A stretch of 51,083 bases of DNA. It comes from Microbacteriaceae bacterium. GTDB taxonomy: Bacteria > Actinomycetota > Actinomycetes > Actinomycetales > Microbacteriaceae. The stretch lies in NCBI GenBank assembly GCA_947486475.1, contig CANKTR010000007.1:1-51083 (forward strand). Reading direction: 5' to 3'. How positions within the stretch are numbered: the stretch's first letter is position 1; each line of letters begins with the position of its first letter. A program made the position numbers and the translations under genes. The notes under the pieces were generated by a model. It was not told where the DNA came from and did not search any database. It saw nothing but the letters and a program-made list of their open reading frames with translations. Of the stretch, positions 45,953 to 51,083 are shown piece by piece.

Positions 45953-46073
45953 GAGATAACCCTCCTGAGTTGTGTTGACCCCAGCCTACCGAGCCACCGT
46001 TTGGGTTCGAATGTCATCCGCATCGTTGGGGCGGCTGAACGACCCGCGGGTACGGCGCGTTTAGAATTGAGCC

Positions 46074-46673
46074 ATGAAAAAATCTTTGGCTCCGTTGGCT
46101 CTCGTCGGTTCTCTCATCTTGGTTTTGGGCGGTTGCACCAACGGAATGTTCGGTTCCCCCAACCCGGGCGGAGAGCTCCCCGCGCCGATTACGGAATCGG
46201 CGGCACCGCAATTTGCGCAGCCGTTCGATGCAAACGACGTCATGTTCGCTCAGATGATGATTCCGCATCACTCGCAGGCGGTCGAACTCGCGACACTCGC
46301 CGAGTCCAACACCACGACTCCTGCAATTCTTGACCTCGCCGCGCGCATCAAAGGCGCTCAGCAACCCGAGATTGACGAAATGACCGCGTGGCTCGCGGCG
46401 GCGGGCGCGATGGAGGGCGATCACGGAGCCCACGGAATGTCGATGCCGGGCATTGTCAGCGACGCCGACATGGCTGCGCTTGAACAGGCAACCGGTGCCG
46501 AGTTCGACGCGCTCTTTCTGACACACATGATCCAGCATCACGACGGCGCCATCGCCATGGCCAATGACGTGTTGGCAACCACGGCGAATGACGTCGTCTC
46601 GGCATTAGGCACCGCCATTGTTGCGGCACAGACCGCCGAAATCGCCGAAATGTACGCCCTGCTCGGACCGTAA
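46074..46673 (+). CDS. DUF305 lipoprotein
   Basis: Predicted secreted lipoprotein of 199 residues. The signal peptide MKKSLAPLALVGSLILVLGG is followed by Cys21 (lipobox LGGC). The DUF305 domain has two similar His/Met-rich helices, MFAQMMIPHHSQAVELA and FLTHMIQHHDGAIAMA, plus a Met/His-rich loop (GDHGAHGMSMPG). Such residues can bind copper in related proteins; metal binding here is inference. TAGAAT at 46062-46067 ends 6 bases before the ATG, so it may be leaderless. Confidence 0.92.
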   Translation: MKKSLAPLALVGSLILVLGGCTNGMFGSPNPGGELPAPITESAAPQFAQPFDANDVMFAQMMIPHHSQAVELATLAESNTTTPAILDLAARIKGAQQPEIDEMTAWLAAAGAMEGDHGAHGMSMPGIVSDADMAALEQATGAEFDALFLTHMIQHHDGAIAMANDVLATTANDVVSALGTAIVAAQTAEIAEMYALLGP

Positions 46674-46685
46674 CCGTTCTGCGGG

Positions 46686-46864
46686 TACACTGGCACTACT
46701 GCACTCGAGATTTTTTCGATGTGTGCGTCGAATAACGCATCCCTCACCGCCCGGCGGTTGACATCTTTTCTTCGGCGAACGACTGTGCCACTCGGCACGC
46801 TCGCCCACTCGATTGACCGCGCACGCTCGTGCCCGATCGGTCACCATTTGAAACTGGTATCACT
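46686..46864 (+). promoter_or_regulatory. Promoter and structured leader of DEAD-box helicase gene
   Basis: A -10 box TACACT lies at 46686-46691, so transcripts would begin near 46698 and carry about 166 untranslated bases. Four short hairpins follow in series: TGCGT/ACGCA (46724-46739), ACCGCC/GGCGGT (46746-46758), GTGCC/GGCAC (46785-46798) and GCACG/CGTGC (46821-46832). A run of six T stands at 46711-46716. No known riboswitch was recognised. Confidence 0.45.
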
Positions 46865-48253
46865 GTGACTACTCACACCTTCAGCACGCTCGGCGTGCCC
46901 GCCCCTCTCGTCGCGGTCCTCGCGAAAGACGGCAAAGAAACCCCCTTCCCCATCCAGGTTGACACCCTGCCGGACACCCTCGCGGGTCGCGACGTGCTCG
47001 GTCGCGGCAAGACCGGCTCGGGAAAGACTCTCGCGTTCGCCATTCCCATGGTCGCTCGCCTCGGCACTGAACTCGCAGGTGGAAAGCGCCGCGCGGGCTA
47101 TCCGCTCGGCCTCATCCTTGCGCCGACGCGTGAACTCGCGACTCAGATCGCCGCAGCGCTTCAACCCTTGGCGAATGCCTATGGCTTGCGGTCGATGACC
47201 ATCTTTGGCGGAATTTCGCAGAACCGTCAGGTCGCGACACTCAAGGAAGGCGTTGACATTGTTGTCGCCACCCCCGGTCGCTTGGAAGACCTCATGAAAC
47301 AGGGCTTCGTTCATCTCAGTGCCGTCGAAGTGACCGTCCTCGATGAAGCAGACCACATGGCCGATCTCGGATTCCTGCCCATCGTGACCCGTATCCTGTC
47401 GGCGACGCCGTCCGGCGGACAGCGCATGCTCTTCAGCGCCACACTCGACAACGGTGTGGACAAACTCGTCAACAAATTCCTGCAGAACGAGATTCTGCAC
47501 TCGGTCGACGAAGCGAACTCGCACGTTGCGGCGATGACCCATCACGTTTTCGAAGTCGACGACGCCGACCGCAAGAACACCCTCATCAAGGCCCTCGCGT
47601 CGGGAACAGGTCGGCGCATCCTGTTCATGCGGACCAAACACCACGCGAAGAAACTCGCCAAGGTTCTCATCGAAGCGGGAATCCCCGCCGTTGACTTGCA
47701 CGGAAATCTGTCGCAGCCTCAGCGCGACCGGAACCTCGAGGCGTTCAGCACGGGGCGCGTCAAGGTCCTTGTCGCAACCGATGTTGCCGCTCGTGGCGTT
47801 CACGTCGACGATATTGAGCTCGTCATCCACGTCGACCCACCCATGGAACACAAGGCGTACCTGCACCGTTCGGGTCGAACCGCCCGCGCCGGCTCGGAGG
47901 GCGACGTTGTCACAATTTGTCTGCCGACGCAGAAAAAGGACCTCGCAGCACTCCTTCGCAAGGCCGCCATTACCGTCACGCCTCAAGCGGTGACCGCCGA
48001 CTCCCCCGCTGTCGTCAAGTTGATCGGCGAGGTGGCCGAGTACGTCAAGCCAGCACCCCGTGTGGTTCAACCGCAGGGTGGGCGCGGAAACTCAAATGGT
48101 GCAAACGGGCAACGCACGCGTTCACAACGCGACCGTTCCGGCCGCCCCGCAACGACGAGCAAGGTCGGGGAACGTCCCGGTCAATCCGCGAACAACTTCC
48201 GCGGAAGCCGCAACACGCAGCCCACTCGGTCGATTCGACCGCAGGGCCGCTAG
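46865..48253 (+). CDS. DEAD-box RNA helicase
   Basis: ATP-dependent RNA helicase (462 residues from GTG 46865; GTG 46829 is an alternative). Motifs: Q-motif region FPIQVDTLP, Walker A GKTGSGKTLAF, PTRELATQI, VATPGRLEDLM, the DEAD box in VLDEADHMADLGF, FSATL, and helicase C motifs VATDVAARGVHVDDI and HRSGRTARAG. The C-terminal tail (last 70 residues) is basic and rich in Gly, Asn, Arg and Ser, a typical RNA-binding tail. The long leader suggests control by temperature or by its own product. Confidence 0.94.
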   Translation: MTTHTFSTLGVPAPLVAVLAKDGKETPFPIQVDTLPDTLAGRDVLGRGKTGSGKTLAFAIPMVARLGTELAGGKRRAGYPLGLILAPTRELATQIAAALQPLANAYGLRSMTIFGGISQNRQVATLKEGVDIVVATPGRLEDLMKQGFVHLSAVEVTVLDEADHMADLGFLPIVTRILSATPSGGQRMLFSATLDNGVDKLVNKFLQNEILHSVDEANSHVAAMTHHVFEVDDADRKNTLIKALASGTGRRILFMRTKHHAKKLAKVLIEAGIPAVDLHGNLSQPQRDRNLEAFSTGRVKVLVATDVAARGVHVDDIELVIHVDPPMEHKAYLHRSGRTARAGSEGDVVTICLPTQKKDLAALLRKAAITVTPQAVTADSPAVVKLIGEVAEYVKPAPRVVQPQGGRGNSNGANGQRTRSQRDRSGRPATTSKVGERPGQSANNFRGSRNTQPTRSIRPQGR

Positions 48254-48453
48254 CGTCCACAGCGGTTGAGCATCACCGCCGGATGACATCCTTAGACTCG
48301 TCACCACGGAACGATTCCGGACGATGAGTGTCGGGCTTCACCCAACCCAAGCTCGACAGAAAAATCGTCGATGGATTGGCTTTCGAAGACTTCTTCGCGA
48401 GCCGAAAATCAATAGAGCAGACGCTCGGCTCTCTGTGACTTCTCAGTCGCGCA
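48254..48453. other. Intergenic stretch without recognised feature
   Basis: These 200 bases lie between the helicase and the surface-protein gene, which converge. I see no T-rich terminator hairpin and no convincing gene. A short frame of about 47 codons opens at 48324 but has no ribosome site and a composition unlike a protein. This is the first converging junction of the window that is not overlapping. Confidence 0.5.
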
Positions 48454-49440
48454 TTAGGCCCGAGTGAAACGTCGGACGGTCAAGACGCCAGCGAGAAGCA
48501 ACGCCAATCCCGCAAGGAAAGCGATTCCAGGGGCGTTGTCGTTGGATCCGGTGTTCGCCAGCGGCTCCGACAAACCGTCGAAGTAGGACTCAAACATCAC
48601 TCCGAGGGAGCCGCCGGATCTGTTCTCCACGAATTCGAAGGCGTATGTGAACGAGGTGACTCCGTCATAGGAAACTTCGGCCGCATAGTCGGGATCGTCA
48701 TCGGACCATTCCTCGCCGAAGAACCGCACAAAGTTCGCGTCCTCCGTCACAACCAACTCGGAACTAGATCTGAGTTCGAACGACGTCGGTTTCGGTGACG
48801 AGAACATGACACTCTGGCCTGCGTCAATGTCCTGGACATTGAGAAGCAGGTTGTCGAGAGTCACCGGGCTTCCCGCAATTTGGAATGCGACGGTGATCTC
48901 AATCGAGGACGCGGCGGACGGATCTTCCCCGTTGCAGATATCCACGTCGTTGTGAATTCCGCGGTCCGATCGATCGCCTTGATATTCATCGACCGCAGTA
49001 ATGTATCCGTCTGCCATGCGGTCCGAAGCGACAAAATCTGCCTGAGCATAAAGGTAATTTCCTGCTTCGACGTCCGCGCGATACGCGGCGTTGCTGTAAC
49101 AACCAACCGTAAGGTCATCTTCTTCTGTTGGGTTTAATCCGTTGAGAATGTCGATCTGGGCCTGAGTGAACTTTAGGTAATTCCAGCCCGAAACAACATC
49201 ATCCGAAACGGCCCCGACCGTGACGAGAGCATCGATTTGGTTTCCATCAATCGTCGCAACATTCGTGTACAGAAGGTTCGACCCGGTGCTGACATTGGCC
49301 AAGCGATCGAATCCGCCCGGGTTTGCGAAGTTGAAACCCGCCCCGGAAGCGTCGAGAACGATGGCGTGAGCAGGGCTAGCCAGTGCGGTTGAGAAAGCGA
49401 GGCCGAGGAGCGCGGAGCCAGCAAGAAAACGGAGTTTCAT
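48454..49440 (-). CDS. Secreted surface protein with LANTG sorting signal
   Basis: Protein of 328 residues with a signal peptide (MKLRFLAGSALLGLAFSTALASPAHA, cleavage probably after AHA), an acidic beta-rich body with no family I recognise, and a C-terminal sorting signal: LANTG at 294-298, a hydrophobic span (GIAFLAGLALLLAGVLTV) and a basic tail RRFTRA. LAxTG is the motif preferred by class E sortases of actinobacteria. Two Cys residues in the body (GCYS and ICNGED) could form a disulfide. No sortase gene is in this window. Function unknown. Confidence 0.85.
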   Translation of the reverse strand: MKLRFLAGSALLGLAFSTALASPAHAIVLDASGAGFNFANPGGFDRLANVSTGSNLLYTNVATIDGNQIDALVTVGAVSDDVVSGWNYLKFTQAQIDILNGLNPTEEDDLTVGCYSNAAYRADVEAGNYLYAQADFVASDRMADGYITAVDEYQGDRSDRGIHNDVDICNGEDPSAASSIEITVAFQIAGSPVTLDNLLLNVQDIDAGQSVMFSSPKPTSFELRSSSELVVTEDANFVRFFGEEWSDDDPDYAAEVSYDGVTSFTYAFEFVENRSGGSLGVMFESYFDGLSEPLANTGSNDNAPGIAFLAGLALLLAGVLTVRRFTRA

Positions 49441-49490
49441 GAAATGCCTTTCGAAGCGTTGTTAAGAGTATATAAGAGTCGGGCTGCGAA

Positions 49491-49551
49491 GTCGGGCTGC
49501 ACCACTCGGCTCAAAATAGCGGCCGCCGACGGTAATGCCTTGTATCGAACC
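49491..49551 (+). repeat. Hairpin repeat family, copy A (degenerate)
   Basis: Shares the leader GTCGGGCTGCACC, then CTCGGCTCAAAAT and GCGGCCGCCGAC, with copy B at 50725, and ends TCGAACC as that copy does. The distal half of the inner hairpin is missing. An extra partial leader, GTCGGGCTGCGAA, stands immediately before it at 49478-49490. Confidence 0.6.
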
Positions 49552-49587
49552 GTTGAATGCTCCAGCAATCATCCCGAACGGACGAAA

Positions 49588-50130
49588 TTAGTCCGTCGAC
49601 CCCGCGGGTGGGTCCAGAAGCAGATCCAGTCGCTCGATCAGGTTCTCCTTGAACAAGACTGCCTCATCATCGGCAGCACCCCTGCGCCAACGAACGAATG
49701 TGCTACGACCACGCACGAACAGCGGACCGGTCCCGCTGGCGAACGACTCAACATCAATGGTGATACGTGACGCGCCAAAATTCACCACGGTACCGGGTTC
49801 GTATCCCGCGCGGAATGCGGCATGTGCGTATTCGCTGCGCTCTGCCTTGTAAGCCGAATTGTGACTGGTTAGTGGCACACTCTCTGAACGAACAGTTTCG
49901 CCAGCCCTGAACAGAGTGCCCCCCTTACCAACGAGGAAGACACCAAGACGCCAAACCTCGCCTAACTTGACAAAGCGGCCACGACGCGGGAGGCCCAAAA
50001 CCAGACTCGGCGCAATGTATTCACCCAGCTGTTCGAGAGGCAGATTGGACGTAACGAGCTGCCCATAAACCCAACTGAGCACGGCGCGGGCCTCCGAGAT
50101 TGCGGCGATCACATCGTCGTCATCTGTCAC
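49588..50130 (-). CDS. Hypothetical protein
   Basis: Open frame of 180 residues that I do not recognise. It has no signal peptide or membrane span. The N-terminus is acidic (TDDDDVIAAISEARAVLSWVYGQL); the middle is beta-rich with GRFVKLGEVWRLGVFLVGKGG, and the C-terminus contains STFVRWRRGAADDEAVLFKENLIERLDLLL. GTG 50130 is the only early start with room before the divergent gene; it lies inside the palindrome GTCACGTGAC (50126-50135). Codon use resembles neighbours, so it is probably real. The spacing and divergent partner suggest shared control. Confidence 0.65.
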   Translation of the reverse strand: MTDDDDVIAAISEARAVLSWVYGQLVTSNLPLEQLGEYIAPSLVLGLPRRGRFVKLGEVWRLGVFLVGKGGTLFRAGETVRSESVPLTSHNSAYKAERSEYAHAAFRAGYEPGTVVNFGASRITIDVESFASGTGPLFVRGRSTFVRWRRGAADDEAVLFKENLIERLDLLLDPPAGSTD

Positions 50131-50135
50131 GTGAC
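50126..50135. promoter_or_regulatory. 10-bp palindrome between divergent unknown genes
   Basis: GTCACGTGAC is a perfect palindrome that includes the GTG start codon of the minus-strand gene and lies 65 bases before the plus-strand gene at 50200. It could be an operator for both genes or chance; a 10-base palindrome alone is weak evidence. Confidence 0.3.
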
Positions 50136-50199
50136 GAGTCTATGTGGCAAGATAAAAGTGTGGGGGCAATCGGGCCCTCCCAGACCAGTGGAGTTATCG

Positions 50200-50571
50200 A
50201 TGAATGAAAAAGACTTGATTGAACTGTGGAATGATAAGCGTCGCCAAATAATTGCGGCTCAAACCCCTTCCGTAATTGCCCTAGCCGTTATCACCGTCGT
50301 GGCAATGATGGGCTACTTCGACGGACCATACACCTACGCGTTTTCATTAGCGTCACTTTTTGTCGTGACCGCCGGTTCCTTGAGCGTACTCAACCAGTTT
50401 GCGATTATCCGCGAAGCAAAATCAATCGTTCGCGACCTCCAGGCAGTCAGCAACCCTTCAGGAGTCGCACGTGACATCGCTGCCAGCGGCCCGTACTTGC
50501 TCTACACGCAGATTCTGATGATTGTGTTTAGCCTCGCATTGTTGTTGGCGTTGGTCCTTGTCATTCTTTAG
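50200..50571 (+). CDS. Hypothetical membrane protein
   Basis: Protein of 123 residues with three probable membrane spans at about residues 24-38, 44-64 and 98-122. The N-terminus (MNEKDLIELWNDKRRQIIAAQ) is charged and probably cytoplasmic. GTGGAG lies 6 bases before ATG 50200, which is why I prefer it over the longer frame from 50131. No family recognised. It diverges from the 49588-50130 gene. Confidence 0.7.
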   Translation: MNEKDLIELWNDKRRQIIAAQTPSVIALAVITVVAMMGYFDGPYTYAFSLASLFVVTAGSLSVLNQFAIIREAKSIVRDLQAVSNPSGVARDIAASGPYLLYTQILMIVFSLALLLALVLVIL

Positions 50572-50596
50572 ATCGAGACCCCGCAACTATTTCAAG

Positions 50597-50652
50597 GTCG
50601 GGCTGCACCCCTCCGCTCGAAATCGCAACGCTCACGCGTTGCAAACGATTTC
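50597..50652 (+). repeat. Hairpin repeat family, copy C
   Basis: Begins GTCGGGCTGCACC like copies A and B. The body folds as nested arms: GAAATCG (50619-50625) with CGATTTC (50646-50652), and GCAACG (50625-50630) with CGTTGC (50637-50642). The arm sequences differ from copy B but the pairing pattern is the same. It lies 25 bases after the membrane-protein stop. Confidence 0.65.
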
Positions 50653-50686
50653 TTGGACGGCGGGGGCCCACATGTCGGCCAGGAAA

Positions 50687-50723
50687 ATGAATAAAGACTG
50701 ACCAACGGTCAGTCTTTATTCAT
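50687..50723. terminator. 17-bp palindrome, probable bidirectional terminator
   Basis: Perfect 17-base arms (50687-50703 and 50707-50723) with a 3-base loop AAC. The core GACTGACC/GGTCAGTC is flanked by AT-rich ends, giving T-rich tails on both strands. It could terminate the 50200-50571 transcript and also the transcript coming from the tRNA side. Copy B of the hairpin repeat begins at the next base but one. Confidence 0.65.
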
Positions 50724-50724
50724 G

Positions 50725-50796
50725 GTCGGGCTGCACCGCTCGGCTCAAAATTGCGGCCGCCGACGCTGGCGCGTCGGTAATGCAATTTTTCGAACC
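50725..50796 (+). repeat. Hairpin repeat family, copy B
   Basis: Begins GTCGGGCTGCACC and folds as nested arms: AAAATTGC (50747-50754) with GCAATTTT (50782-50789), and CCGACG (50760-50765) with CGTCGG (50772-50777). It ends TTCGAACC. The pairing pattern equals that of copy C although the arm sequences differ. Confidence 0.65.
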
Positions 50797-50820
50797 GGCG
50801 GGTCCGCCTGGAAGATCCGA

Positions 50821-50862
50821 GTAATAGAAAAAGACCGCACGAGTGCGGTCTTTTTCTATTAC
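50821..50862. terminator. 20-bp perfect palindrome after tRNA-Pro, terminator
   Basis: Arms of 20 bases (50821-50840 and 50843-50862) match perfectly around the two central bases GA. The GC-rich core is GACCGCAC/GTGCGGTC with TTTTT following on each strand. It begins two bases after the tRNA 3' end on the minus strand, so it should end the tRNA transcript. The arms extend past the T-run, which is longer than needed for a terminator. Confidence 0.85.
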
Positions 50863-50863
50863 G

Positions 50864-50937
<74 letters not shown>

Positions 50938-50985
50938 CTGCCTCGCGGCAACCGTTCTACCCTACCAAGAACTCACGCCCTCATT

Positions 50986-51083
50986 TCAGGCGTCGCTGGC
51001 GCGCAACTCCTTGACTGCCTGCTCGAAAACCAGGTGGTGCGCCGCGATGTCCTCGACTGTGGTTGTCGGACACATGAGCGCCA
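50986..51083 (-). CDS. C-terminal end of an unidentified protein (5' cut by window edge)
   Basis: The minus strand is open from the window edge to TGA at 50986-50988, giving 32 codons; the last residues read AHHLVFEQAVKELRASDA. The segment CPTTTVEDI followed by a helix resembles C-termini of some PLP-dependent aminotransferases, but it is too short to assign. It lies 48 bases before the tRNA-Pro gene on the same strand. Confidence 0.55.
   Translation of the reverse strand, partial: ALMCPTTTVEDIAAHHLVFEQAVKELRASDA

Noticed and set aside
46841..48070. 409-codon frame on the minus strand
   Set aside because: Opposite the DEAD-box helicase with all its motifs; a mirror frame caused by high GC.
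48324..48467. Small gene of about 47 codons
   Set aside because: No ribosome site, and it runs into the 3' end of the converging surface-protein gene; kept only as a note.

Overview
The window reads as chromosome of a high-GC Gram-positive (Actinomycetota), most likely family Microbacteriaceae. Reasons: the gene order dipeptidase-DUF3043-pyrD-nrdR-hisD-dnaE-rluD-divIVA-yggT-sepF-yggS-ftsZ, DUF3040 beside mraZ, a PASTA-domain PknB kinase, a GarA-type FHA protein next to an FtsR-type MerR regulator, and many GTG starts. Base composition looks near 60% GC by eye. Most neighbouring genes overlap or lie a few bases apart, and all six convergent pairs in the first 46 kb overlap or abut, which suggests a streamlined genome. 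The genus is not determined.

Layout. 1-5 kb: dipeptidase (cut by the window edge), a DUF3043 membrane protein, and pyrD, nrdR and hisD with a divergent flavin reductase. 5-10 kb: dnaE, rluD and divIVA on the minus strand. 10-26 kb: the division and cell wall (dcw) cluster on the minus strand, transcribed mraZ-rsmH-ftsL-ftsI-murE-[murF remnant]-mraY-murD-ftsW-murG-murC-ftsQ-ftsZ-yggS-sepF-yggT-divIVA. It is preceded by a four-copy MraZ-type operator and separated from DUF3040 by an intrinsic terminator. 26-36.7 kb: polyprenyl synthase, a LysM wall protein, PknB, a LysE exporter, class II DAHP synthase, PlsC, an acyl-CoA ligase, peptide deformylase and a MinD-like ATPase. 36.7-44.5 kb: pyruvate carboxylase, ParA, two MerR regulators, a GarA-like FHA protein, a CDP-alcohol phosphatidyltransferase, an isochorismatase-like hydrolase and a SOUL protein. 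44.5-48.3 kb: a long-form GapB, a DUF305 lipoprotein and a DEAD-box helicase with a structured leader. 48.4-51.1 kb: an accessory stretch with a sortase-type surface protein, two unknown genes, a family of hairpin repeats, two long palindromes, tRNA-Pro(GGG) and the 3' end of another gene.

How the genes fit together: the dcw block makes the peptidoglycan precursor and the septal machinery (FtsZ, SepF, FtsQ, FtsL, FtsI, FtsW, DivIVA). PknB with the LysM protein and the GarA-like FHA protein gives a wall-sensing and metabolic control branch, and FtsR is a known regulator of ftsZ in relatives.

The most notable observation is at the murF position. The 423 bases between murE and mraY hold only an intact 141-residue reading frame that matches the C-terminal domain of MurF. 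It lacks the ATP-binding and N-terminal domains, yet it stays coupled by 4-base overlaps to both neighbours. Two further expected genes are absent from their usual places: lspA between divIVA and rluD, and a DUF151 nuclease gene between the two MerR genes. Whether full copies exist elsewhere cannot be seen from this window.
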